Shown here one piece after another: positions 1 through 9,878 of a DNA stretch of 64,000 bases. The notes under the pieces are model-generated. The model saw only the letters and a list, made by a program, of their open reading frames with translations. It ran no database searches and was not told the origin of the DNA. The DNA lies in contig JAYKYS010000002.1 of assembly GCA_036924285.1 (NCBI GenBank), forward strand, positions 47,197,501 through 47,261,500. The letters run 5' to 3'. Position 1 is the stretch's first letter, and every line of letters begins with the position of its first letter. A program made the translations under genes and the position numbers. Origin of the DNA: Asterella californica (lineage: Eukaryota; Streptophyta; Marchantiopsida; Marchantiales; Aytoniaceae).

Positions 1-5
1 GCAAC

Positions 6-482
6 ATGAGTGGAAGTTCGAAAGATTGGAAAGTTAGACTTAGAAACCTTCCTCAAGGTTTAGATGTCATAGTAAGTGTCGGAGAGAGCTCGAAAGAGGT
101 TATCGTTGAGTTTGAGAACCCTAGTACAAAACCTCAAGTAGAATCTCCGAGGAGAAGAGTAGAAACCGACTTGTGGTGTTATTTCTGTAGAGAGTTGGGA
201 CATAAAGTAGTGAATTGTCCAACTAGAATCAGAACTGAGAGAGCTAAAGGGAAGCGGGAGTTTACGGATTTAAGTCTTCGAGTGGGTCCATCGTCACCAG
301 TGCCAATTCATCTTCTAGGAGAAGATCCTTGTCCAAGTTGTGGAGTGGGTGATCTATCAAGAGGACACAAGTGCGTTGATGTGGCCGCCCTACTTACGTC
401 AGTAGTCGAGAAGTTGGACGAGACTCAAAGAGCTGAGACGGAGAAGTTGTCGACTTCAAAAGAGGACTCGGCTGAGTTGTGA
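6..482 (+). CDS. Extra zinc-finger ORF upstream of gag (element B1)
   Basis: A 158-codon open frame lies just before the gag of the B1 Ty3/Gypsy element. Around residues 58-71 it has a retroviral-type knuckle, C-x2-C-x4-H-x4-C (CYFCRELGHKVVNC). Around residues 109-123 it has a second cysteine/histidine cluster, C-x2-C-x8-H-x-C (CPSCGVGDLSRGHKC). The rest is charged, with an acidic C-terminus. The same two motifs with the same spacing occur in the minus-strand ORF at 55812-56226, in the same position relative to gag, so the frame is probably a real element gene. The role is inferred: an accessory nucleic-acid-binding protein. The ATG at 6 is the first in the window, but the element starts outside it, so the true start could lie further left. 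It is in a different frame from gag, about 210 bases upstream. Confidence 0.65.
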   Translation: MSGSSKDWKVRLRNLPQGLDVIVSVGESSKEVIVEFENPSTKPQVESPRRRVETDLWCYFCRELGHKVVNCPTRIRTERAKGKREFTDLSLRVGPSSPVPIHLLGEDPCPSCGVGDLSRGHKCVDVAALLTSVVEKLDETQRAETEKLSTSKEDSAEL

Positions 483-694
483 TGGAGATCGTCATTCGGA
501 TGGTGGAGAAGACGGTGATGCGACTCAGACTCATGATTACCTTGGGAGAAGAGATGGCACAAGAGGTGTTGTTACAACCATTTCCTTTTATTTTACCTAT
601 GGTAGATTATTCGCGAATGGAATTGGTGATGTTCGTGCTCTTTTAGCGAATAGTTATTGCACGAAAATTAGAAGGGTAGAAGAGTAGTTACAAG
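483..694 (+). other. Spacer between extra ORF and gag (B1)
   Basis: About 210 bases without a conserved frame separate the upstream ORF from gag. The equivalent spacer in the B2 element (55677-55811) is shorter and clearly different in sequence. No regulatory motif is recognised. Confidence 0.4.
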
Positions 695-1852
695 ATGGAG
701 AAGTTACCAATGTTTCATGGGAAGGACAATGAAGATGTAGAACCATTTGTACGAGACTTCAAAAGGGGTTGCATCGAAAACAACGTGAGAAGGAAGGAAG
801 AATGGGTGTTGTTATTGCCAGAGTTTTTAGAAGATTTTGCTCTTACGTGGTATGAAGACCGAGTGAAGAGCAAGACACTTGATGCAGTTGAGGACACATG
901 GGAGACGTTGAGTAATGCACTCATCGAAGAATTTCTTCCAGAAGAGAGTTATGAGAAGCTCATGGTGGAGCTTACTCATAACTCTATTACTCATTACTAT
1001 TACTCATTACTCATTTGAAGCAACGGGACGACGAGAAAGTTCGGCAATATGCCGAAAGGGTGGATAAGTTGGAGTAACGGTTTAGGACGGTCCTACGGAA
1101 GAGTGGAGACAATGTGGAGCTAACGATGGTGGGGATTGGAGCAATGTTGACCAAGAACTTGGTGGGAGGATTGAGGCCTTCAATTCGAACCCAAGTGAGG
1201 TACGAGAAGCCAGCAACCAAAGCGAAGGCCATCAAGATTGCGACAAATATGGAAGAGAGTTTGGATGAAGGAGATATCATCCAACCTCATCATGCTGCTC
1301 TGGTGTCGACTCCGACTCCTGGTGTAGTCACAACGATCGCACCTGCACCATCACAATTGGTGATTGCTTCAACGTCAGCTCCTACTCCAACGGTGGTGCC
1401 AAGACCGTTTGTCCCAACAACGATGTCTACTGCCACCTCTGATTTTCATGCCGAGCTGAAGAGCATCACCGATACTCTTGCGGATCTCAAGATAAACGTG
1501 GTGGAGTTACGAGAATGGAGGAACAAAGGTGGAGGAGGAGGTCAAAGAGGTTACGAAAACAATCCCAACCGAGGAAATCAAGGTAACTTTGGAGGTAACC
1601 AAGGTAACTTTGGAGGAATCACTTGTTGGACGTGTGGAGGTTCTCATTTCCAGCGAAATTGTCTTAACAACGGAGCAAGAGATGCCGAAGCTGTCAGAAT
1701 GAATATGGGTGGAGGAAATCCATCACAAGGACGAGACAAGGGGTTGGCTACTATCGATGTCGTGCGAGATCTCATCTACGAGAAAGGAGAGAGTTCAAAC
1801 TCTTCTCATGCACCATGGAGCTTTTAGCTCAAGAAAGTAAAAGAACTCGATT
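695..1852 (+). pseudogene. B1 gag, broken
   Basis: This is the Gag region of a Ty3/Gypsy element, closely similar to the intact gag at 54600-55676. It starts at the ATG at 695 (MEKLPMFHGKD). The capsid-like part is broken near 975-1018 by an insertion of repeated TTACTCAT-type words that ends in TGA. A TAA at 1075-1077 stands where the B2 copy has Gln. The frame then runs openly through a Thr/Pro-rich segment and a Gly/Asn-rich stretch to a zinc knuckle at about 1624-1662 (C-x2-C-x3-H-x4-C, CWTCGGSHFQRNC). A frameshift near 1815-1827 separates this from the next block. A functional Gag would coat element RNA in cytoplasmic particles. This copy cannot make it. Confidence 0.85.
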
Positions 1853-2664
1853 TTCTGATGAACCGGTTTTCATAGAGGAGTCAGCAAGTAGAAGTACTCG
1901 TTCGAGTAATATTTCGAGTACACCGAGGGAGCCAAGAAGGAAGCTGGGGATGGCGGATTTCACCATTTTGTCTTCCCAAGCGGGATATGATGTGGTTGAA
2001 GATGTGGGTGCTCAGAAAGTCAACATCACTATTGGACAACTGATCGCACTTAATCCCAGCTTACGAAAGGAACTCAGAGGAGGACTGAGTTCTAGGAAAA
2101 GCAAGAAGAAAAAACCTAAGAGCAAGACATCAAAGTCTGTGGGAGTTGGTGTGGTGGATGTGCATGCTTCAGAGGTATGCACTAGGACTTCAAAGATTGA
2201 AGTCCGGTTGAATGGTCACTACGTCTCTGACGTATTGGTGGGCTGTAAACGCCATATCGGAGAGGTTGATGAAGAAGTTGGGGATGGAACCAACTCGCCC
2301 GGCTAGCATTGTTGTGGGGATGGCTAACAAGCAACAAGTAAGACCTCTTGGTGTGTTAGAGAAGGTGGTCGTGTCTGTGATGGGAGTTCAAACATTGATG
2401 TCCTTTCAAGTGTTAAAGGACTCTAGTTATGATTTGCTCCTAGGTAGGCCTTGGTTGAGAGCTGTGCGCACCACTGATAGGTGGCACAAGGGATACTTAC
2501 GGATTGGGCCTAGAGATCATAGAGTGATAGTACCTCTCTCGGGTGTTGGAGTTGTGACTTCTGACTCTGATAGACACACTAATGACTACTGGGAATCTGA
2601 TACGGAGGATGAGTGTCTCAGAAGTAGATATCGGAGATTCTTACGATCAAGAATCCTCGTCTGA
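1853..2664 (+). pseudogene. B1 protease region, active site deleted
   Basis: The region is homologous to B2 residues of about 360-620. It contains the linker with Lys-rich blocks (SRKSKKKKPKSK) followed by the retropepsin-like domain. In B2 the catalytic motif reads DVLVDGGSAIN. Here, around 2230-2250, the sequence goes from DVLV straight to VNAISERLMKKL in another frame, so the Asp-Gly-Gly-Ser core is missing. The C-terminal protease segment (LLGRPWLRAV, then a Trp-His-Lys-Gly-Tyr-Leu motif) is still readable at 2430-2510. A further frameshift lies near 2600-2660. The protease normally cleaves the Gag-Pol polyprotein and this copy cannot. Confidence 0.8.
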
Positions 2665-3655
2665 GGACGAAGGATTTGATCGAGATGAATCATTACATCA
2701 GTTTAGTGCTATTGACTTGTTGCCTCGACCAACAGTGGAGAAATATCTTGACAAAGAAGAGTTGAGTAAGACAGAGATTGTGAGAAGACTCTCTACTCTG
2801 AAGTTTGGTATCAATGTTACTCAAGAGGAGAAAAGTAGATTCCTAGATATATTTCGAAAATATATCCATGTGTTTGCTTTCAACTACAAGGATTTGAAGG
2901 AGGTGACTCTCGAGACTCATCGAATCGAATTGGAGGAAAACGCAAGACCAGTTCGACAGAAGCAGGGAAAGGTCAATCCTACAACAACAATGATGGTCAA
3001 GGAGGAGATAGACAAGTTGAAGGAGGCGAGTTTCATCTATGAGGTGGAGAACTCAAAATGGGTTTCACCCATTGTGATTGTCAAGAAGAAGAATGGTAAG
3101 GTACGAGTGTGCATAGACTATAAGAAGTTGAATGCAGTTACCAAGAAGGATTATTATCCTCTACCATTTATAGATGAGATTTTGGAGGAAGTTGCTGGTC
3201 ATGAGTGGTACAGCTTTGGTGATGGTTATAGTGGGTATAACCAGATCAAGATAGCACAGGAGTACCAACAGTTGACTACTTTCACTACTCCTTGGGGAAC
3301 ATTTGCATTCCGGGTGATGTCATTCGGACTGTGTAATGCTCCGGTCACGTTTCAAAGGTTCATGAACAAGGTGTTTGAACCATTCATAAGAAAGTTTGTG
3401 CGGGATTTTATTGACGATTTCTGTGTGTACGGAAGAAAGGAGGACCACTTTGATCATGTGATCAAAGTTTTGCAGCGGTTGGAGCAAGCCAACGCTTCTC
3501 TAAATCCAGAGAAGTGCATCTTTGGCTGCGAAGAAGGTCTACTGTTGGGGCACATCATTTCCAAGAATGGGATTGCGGTAGATCCCGAGAAGGTGAAGAA
3601 GATTGTGGATCTTTCATTTCCGATCAACTTGACAAAGTTGAGATAATTTCTTGGC
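2582..3655 (+). pseudogene. B1 reverse transcriptase
   Basis: A 354-codon open block carries the RT fingers and palm of a Ty3/Gypsy element. Readable blocks are WVSPIVIVKKKNGKVRVCID, the YPLPFIDEI motif, FGDGYSGYNQIKIA, FGLCNAPVTFQRFMN and the catalytic FIDDF box near 3409-3424, in which the usual Y-x-D-D has Phe in the first place. The LLGHIIS block follows at about 3543. The frame stops at TAA 3644-3646, exactly where B2 has Gln in TKLRQFLGMVGYYR, so this is a C-to-T change. The FIDDF box and the non-chromodomain C-terminus suggest the Tat/Athila side of Ty3/Gypsy. That placement is inferred. Confidence 0.88.
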
Positions 3656-4312
3656 ATGGTTGGATATTATCGTAAGTTTGTCTTTTCCTTCTCAAACAAA
3701 GCAATAGCTTTGACTATGTATATGAAGAAGGGAGTTGATTTTGACTTGATAATGCATGATCAGAAGGCAAAGGAAGCATTTGAGGAGTTGAAAAAGGCAT
3801 TGGTGACAGCTCCTATACTTGCTAAACCTGAGTGGAGTAAAGCATTTATTCTGTATATGGATGCCTCCAATGTAGCAATCGGATGTACATTAAGTCAGTT
3901 AGATGGAGATGGGCATGATCATCCTATAGCTTATGCTAGTAGGCAGATGGTTCCAGCGGAGAAGAATTACTCCGTGACTGAACGAGAAGGATTAGCGGTG
4001 ATCTTTGGATTGAAGAAATTTTGACACTACTTGCTAGGAGGGAAATTTTCCATAGTCACATATCACAAGGCTTTAAAGTATATCTTTAATAAGCCTAATG
4101 CCGAAGGTCGTATTGCTCGTTGGAAGATCCTTTTAACAAAATATGATTACGTGATCGAAGATAGACCAGGGAAAAAGCATGCGAATGCTGATCTTTTGTC
4201 GAGGGCTTATGATGATGAGGGAGAAGAACCGTTTGATGATTCATTTCCAAACGAACATCTGATGACCATCACAAGCATGGAGGAGATACCGGACGAGTAC
4301 AAGGAAATCTAG
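3656..4312 (+). pseudogene. B1 RNase H
   Basis: RNase H of B1 follows in the same frame as the RT. The first catalytic Asp is in LYMDASNVAIGCTLSQ near 3860. The conserved HALKYIFNKP-type segment appears as HKALKYIFNK near 4066-4095, and the ANADLLSRA motif near 4183-4206 closes the domain. The stop at 4022-4024 is TGA where B2 has Arg (CGA). The stop at 4310-4312 is TAG where B2 has Trp. RNase H degrades the RNA strand during cDNA synthesis. This copy is inactive because of these stops. Confidence 0.85.
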
Positions 4313-5597
4313 AGTTTCCTTGCAGATGGTTCTTTTCCAGAAGATATGCATACCCGAGAACGTAACGCGTTGATCAAGAGATGCAAACCTTACACCATGG
4401 TGGAAGGAATTCTGTTTCATCAAGGAGCAGATGGATTACTAAGGAGAGCAGTTGGTCAGAAGGAGGCATTCAAGCTAATGCACGAGTTTCACGACGGAAC
4501 TGTTTGCGGAGGTCACTTTGCTGGTAAGATAACAGCCTTCAAGATATTGGATGCGGGTTATCACTGGAGAGGGATTTTCAAAGAGTGTTTAGACTATTGC
4601 AAAACTTGTGATGTATGTCAAACATTTGCTCTAAAGTCTACTAGAACACCTCCGTTAAGATCAATTCTAGTATTAGGGCCGTTTGAGAAGTGGAGTATTG
4701 ACTTTGTACGTCCTCTTAATAAGACACCTCGAGGCAATAGATACATTGTAGTCGCCACTGACTATTGTACCAAGTGGGTAGAGGCTAGACCTTTGAGGGA
4801 GACTAAAGAAACAGAAGTCGGTAGATTCCTATGGGAGAGGATCATCACCAGACTTGGATGTCCGTTAGAGTTGGTCTCAGATAGAGGAGGAGAGTTTGTA
4901 AGGAGCATGACTATTGCTATGCTACAACACTTTTCTATCAAGCCACGAGTAACGACCTCATACAAACCAAATGCTAATGGTCTTGCGGAGAAGATCAATC
5001 TTACACTCTGTATGATGCTCGCCAAAGATGCTGGTGTTGAGACTACGAAACATACTTGGGATAAGAGGCTACATGTCATCTTATGAGAGTATCGAACGAC
5101 AACAAAGACTTCTACTGGGTACTCCTCATTTCGACTGGTTTATGGAGTGGAGTCCAAGTTGCCCATCCAATTCGAATTGGATACTTTTCAAACTATTCAA
5201 CGAAAGTTGAAGAGGTCGAGAGGAGAAGACGTGGTCAGATCAAGAAGGGAGCAACTCATGGAGTTGGAAGAGACCCGAGCGGTAGCAATGATCCGGATGG
5301 AACGAGCTCAAGCGTATCAAAAAGAGTTACGACAAACGGTTGGGCAAGATGGAGGTAAAACTTTTTCAAGTCAGAGATTGGGAAATGTTGTATGATGCTA
5401 TCAGATTCAAGAGGGCTAGGAAGAAGTTTCTTCCTAGATATTTTGGTCCTTTTGTTGTAGATAAGGTGTGGAGCAACTTCACATATGACCTTCAGGAGTT
5501 GGGAGGAAGGAGATTCGATCGGGTCAACCATGACAAGTTGAAGTTGTTTCATCGACGAAAGTTCTCTCTTCACTCCGAGGACGGAGCGAAAATTTAG
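4313..5597 (+). pseudogene. B1 integrase
   Basis: Integrase of B1 is in two frames. The zinc-binding H-H-C-C domain is at about 4480-4625 (HDGTVCGGHF ... CKTCDVC). The catalytic core has the first Asp in IVVATDYCTKW (near 4756), the second in LVSDRGGEF (near 4880), and the Glu in NANGLAEKIN (near 4990). TGA at 5084-5086 replaces Trp, and a frameshift then moves the reading to the frame ending at 5597, which carries the C-terminal RYFGPFVVDKVWS and the NHDKLKLFH motif. No chromodomain is present. The gene ends 14 bases before the 3' LTR, with the polypurine tract between them. Confidence 0.85.
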
Positions 5598-5610
5598 TCC
5601 GGGGGTAAAA
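5595..5610 (+). promoter_or_regulatory. Polypurine tract of B1
   Basis: The sequence AGTCCGGGGGTAAAA lies directly before the LTR start TGTAACGACC. The B2 element has the matching AGTCTGGGGGTAAA on the minus strand at about 50840-50855. This is the usual second-strand primer of LTR retrotransposons. Confidence 0.75.
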
Positions 5611-6150
5611 TGTAACGACCTATGTTACACATAGAAAGTTTGTCTATTAGTAAGGTGTTTAGTTATAACTAAGTGTTGACAATGTTTATTTGCTGCCAAA
5701 GTACTTTAAGGAGATATCAAGTTAGTCATGACTAGCTAAAAGTTAGTTATGATTAAACTTAGCTGTACTTTTGGCAGAATTCAGATATTTGCTAAAGAGT
5801 GAGCACTATTATCTTGTCATCTTGTCTAAAAGATAGAAAGGAGGTGGAAAGTATCCTTTATCTCCTTTTTGACTTGATATTAGTGGTTTGATTAAAGTTG
5901 TGGACTTTGTGGGCATTAAAAACAAGAAGAGATTCCACATGTTTCCTTTTTAATGGGTCCTAGTGTAGAGGGGGGATGGAAATTCGAGATTCCTTGAGAA
6001 TATTCCAGAATCCTTCTAGAAGTTGTTGACTTTGAAGGAATAAGCCCATGTGATTAATGCTTTTACCTTAAGTAATATCTTAGTAAAACCCGGTAAAAGT
6101 AGTTACGGTTGAGTTATCGGAGGGTACCAAAGTAAAAACCTAGAATGTAT
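5611..6150 (+). mobile_element. B1 3' LTR, left part
   Basis: The LTR starts TGTAACGACC right after the polypurine tract. It aligns through its length with the LTR at 43329-46157, interrupted at 6150 within GAATGTATAA. It resumes at about 20684 and ends ...CTTACA at 21064, so the joined LTR is about 0.9 kb with TGTAA/TTACA termini. The interruption is the G+C-rich composite insert. Confidence 0.8.
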
Positions 6151-6164
6151 AACATCTGATACCA

Positions 6165-7770
6165 CTCTGAAACGGATCCCGGGTAAGGTCGATTAAACGC
6201 GGGTCGGAAACACCATAATTTTTCTCAACTCCTTGAATGGCCCCGCGCATAAGCGCTCACATCCCGCGGATCGGTTCCGTCTACTCTCTCTCTCTCCGGA
6301 CCGGGGGAAACATCACTCTTCCCCTCCGCCTATCACCTTCAAACCATCGATCCAACACACAATCCAAGCATTCATGCGCCTACTCCCGAATCAGACCGAA
6401 AAGGCCACACGGCTCATAATAAGGCACCACCCCTCGAATCAGGATGGCCCCGGGGTAAGAACAAGGTGCGGATCACGGCAGATCCTCTACTCTCAGGCCC
6501 TACGGCCCTAATCCCCCTCTCGCAGACTGTCAACCCTCTGTCTACTCAAAACTGTCAGCTGCGGGGAAAACTGTCAACCGCACAGCCGATTCCTCGATAA
6601 AACCTCGAGCTCTCCCTATGTGTATACACAGGCGATGTGTATACACATCACACCCTCAACTGTCCCTATCTTCGCGGTCTCTCTCCTCTCGGGCAGCGTG
6701 TACGCCTCGTCCCCTGCGCCTGGCCGCGCACTACGATAATGCCTGCCTCGGGGTCCTCCTCCCCCTCCACACCCTCCGCCCCTCACGGCAGGCCACCTGG
6801 CCTGGCCGTCCTCGCGACCTAGGTCATCCGGCTCCCTCCTCGAGGGAACCCTAACGACATCGCGTCTCGAGGCGCCACGCGGCGGCCCGCGGTTGGCTGG
6901 GAAGGGTAGTGGCCAGGTTCCGAGGAACCCCATTGGCCGGGAAGTCCTCCCGTTGGGTGGCGTGCTCTTCTACTTCCGTCCCTCGTCCTCTTCTTGTTCC
7001 GGGAGTCGAAACGTCGGGGTCTCTTGGTCCGCGTGCCAAAGCTCTTCCCTCGTGCGAGTTCCCCCACGGGCTGCTCCCCCGTTTGGTCGCTCTACTCGCC
7101 TCCCACGCTTCGGGACGTTCACACGCCTCGAGGTGGGGCACTTCGCCTCCCTTACTCCCACGGCACGCTTGACGCTTCAGCTCCCACGTACGCCTGGATT
7201 CTCACGAGTGGGCGCGCCGCCTTGAAGCCTCCTCGGCTCCCCCGAGGCGGGATCTTGGGATTCGCGCCGCCGTACCTTATCCGCGGCCGCGATCCGCGCG
7301 CCTCCTCGTCTTCCTCCTTCGGTACCTTCTTGATCCACGTACGCAGGGCCTCGCGCGCGGTGCGCGGGTCTGCCTCGGGCTTCGCGGTTCCTTCCCTCGT
7401 GCCCTTGCCTTTGGGCCCGGGTACGGTTCAGCCCGCGGCCTCCTTTACTTCGCGACTTCGGGCCAGGGCACCCTTTTTGCCCTCCTACCAAAATCGGCCC
7501 TATCCTAAGGTAAATTGCTGCTATCTGGGCTACCCTCAAAAGTTCCTAAGTCCTACTGCCGTGCCTTTACCTCTGCTCCTGCCTGCCGGGCTCTAGCCGT
7601 TTAATCCTTGCCGACCTGTGATGGACAGGGTACACTGGTTAGGTCCTTACCGTGGTTGCTTGACCGATACCCATACGTCCCGACCTCCCGACATCCGGAC
7701 TACCGAGTCCCGGCGCCCACACACCGTACCCGTCCGGATCTGTCAGGGGAAACAGGCATGTATATGATAT
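6165..7770 (-). mobile_element. GC-element LTR, inverted copy 1
   Basis: This LTR of about 1.6 kb reads right to left and is nearly identical to 17061-18579 and 18583-20177. Its outer end at 6155-6164 is followed by TCTGATACCA, the complement of the primer-binding site, so the LTR does not end cleanly. Inside are the paired TGTGTATACACA palindromes (6619-6630, 6635-6648). The terminus next to the internal region is TATATCATATAC; a canonical TG start is not obvious, so the boundary is good to a few bases. Long open frames on the antisense strand are by-products of high G+C. Confidence 0.8.
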
Positions 7771-8101
7771 ACTCCCCAACGATGAAAGAGGTGCGTCCTC
7801 GCACCTACTCGTCCATCGTCGGCACTGCTTCCCAGTGCCTTACTCAGGTGCCAATCTCTGGGGCGGTGTCTTGAGGCAAGTTTTAGCGCGCACTTCGCTC
7901 ATATTACGCAAAGTTTTCCTCAACCCTTGGGTTGGTGACTCCTCGAAGGTAGTTTAGAGGTCTGAGGGGAGTCGTCGGAGGTCTCTGGGTGTACCCTACA
8001 CCTATGTGCGCAATCGGGTGGCCAAACCCGGCGCATTGCAGTGGTACCTGGGGTCCCCGACTCTCGTATGTCCAGCCCCCGTCTTCCTACTACCCTCGGC
8101 A
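7771..8101 (-). other. GC-element 3' untranslated internal region, inverted
   Basis: This non-coding stretch between the pol stop and the LTR is the inverted counterpart of 16731-17060. The polypurine tract complement CTCCCCAAC is at 7771-7779. It keeps both short hairpins described for the forward copy. Confidence 0.7.
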
Positions 8102-9877
8102 TCAAGGTCTAGGCACTTGCGGCTCCCGACCTCGGATGAACACGTGGTAGGGCCGTGCAACCAGTACCCAAGGTAACTCAGCCAGTGTGGACCAACTCTG
8201 GGCAGTAATTCCTCGGCCGGTCCATTCTACCAACAGCTCGATCCTTTCAGGTTGCGAGCTGGGACCAGGCACTGTCCTCTGGTCCAGTACTCGACTGATG
8301 CGCATGTCCGACATCATCGGTAAGTGTTCAAGTACAGGGGTCCATTTCTGAACTCTCCCTGGCAACTCTAGGTCGTCGGGTGCGAACTTTTTAAGGTTCG
8401 ACACATGAATAATAGGGTGATACCCTTGCATGCTGGCGGGGAAGGCCAGATGGTAACTTACGGGTGTGATCCGCTTCAGGATCTCGAAGGGACCAGCCCA
8501 ACGCGGGATAAACTTTCCCGTCATCCCCCTGGGGATCGAATAGTTCTTGGTACGGAGCCAAACCCTGTCTCCCGGGCTTAACTGCACTTCAATCCTCTTC
8601 TGATTCGCATACTTAACATACCTGGCTTGTGCCTTCAGTATGTTTTGCTTAGCTTGGTGCAACACATACGACCTTAAGCCCAGGAACTCAGCTACATCCA
8701 TCGGACAGTCCCTCAACGCTCTTTCGAACTCGGGTGTCTGGAGAGCTAGGGCAGCCGGGGATACCGGGGGTCGGTTGCCTCTGTACATCAGTTCGAAGGG
8801 TTTGAACCCTGTGGCTGTATGTACCGAGTCGTTATAGGCAAATTCTATTAAGTCCAGGTGCCGGGACCAGTCGCTTTGGTCCCTAAGGATGTAATTGCGA
8901 ATTCCCTGCTCAATGACTTGGTTAACTCGTTCACTCTGGCCGTCCGTTTCGGGGTGATAGGCGGCCGTGAACTTGAGTTGGGTCCCCAGGTGACCGAACA
9001 ATGCGGTCCAAAAATCATTTGCGAACCGGAAGTCATTGTCCGAGATTATTTCTCGAGGCAGTCCATGGTACTTGAAAATATACCTAAGGAACAACCGGGC
9101 TACCTCGGGCGCAGATATAACTGTGTTGCACGGGATGAAGTGACCCATTTTGCTTAGGCGATCCACCACCGTGAGTATACAGTCAAAACCGTCCGAGTCC
9201 GGGAGCTGAACTATGAAATCCATAGTGATGCTTTCCCAGAGGTGTTCCGGGACTGGAATGGGTTGCAGTAGTCCGACCGGGCGTTGGTGCTCGGGTTTAG
9301 TCTGCTGACAGACTATACAACTTTCGACGTACCGCTTTACGTCGGCACTTAGCCCCGGCCAAAAGAACTTCTGTCGGACCCGGTGCAACGTCCGAGCTTG
9401 TCCTCCATGACTAGCCAGAGGCGAGTCATGTTCCTCGTACAAGACTCGCGACCTTAGGGGGCCAGGGGGTATGTACAACCGAGACTGTTTGTAGTACCAC
9501 AAACCGTCCCGCTGCTCCAGATGTTTCATCCCCGGGTCCTCTACCTTTTGCCGAGACCATTGAGTGGCCTGGGCATCAAGGGCAGTGGCCCTTCGGACAT
9601 AATCCAGGAGGTTCGAATGAGGGGCTGAGGTCAAGGCCTGGATCTGACGTGAAAGAGCGTCAGCCGGGGCGTTGTCCTTCCCTTTTCGATACCTCCATGT
9701 CAGGTTATAGCGGGAGAGCTCCAACTGCCAGCGTTGTTGCTTGAGACTTAACTTGGGCTTAGTGGCAAAGTAGGTGTTACTGATGTTGTCTGTCACAATG
9801 GTCACCGCGCTGGGGAGCAAATAGTGTTCCCAGCGTTTAAGGCACCAAATGACGGCAAGCATCTCCTGCTCGTGGGT
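8102..9877 (-). pseudogene. GC-element pol C-terminal half, 5'-truncated
   Basis: The frame is open for about 590 codons and nearly identical to residues of about 1050-1641 of the intact polyprotein at 11805-16730. It has the second half of RNase H, the zinc-binding domain of integrase (HDSPLASHGG ... CIVCQQTK), the D-D-E core (TVVDRLSKMGHF, IISDNDFRF, ETDGQSERVNQ) and the chromodomain-like tail. At 9877-9879 it is joined, within the RNase H, to a leader sequence running in the other direction. The first residues of the open frame (MVTTALC) therefore come from the junction and are not native. Gag, protease and RT are missing, so this copy is a fragment. Confidence 0.85.
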
Positions 9878-9878
9878 G

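Noticed and set aside
6994..7596. 200-228-codon open frames on the antisense strand of the GC LTRs (also 17236-17922 and 19401-20003)
   Set aside because: They recur because the LTR copies are nearly identical and G+C-rich. They have no domain, and several overlapping frames are equally open.
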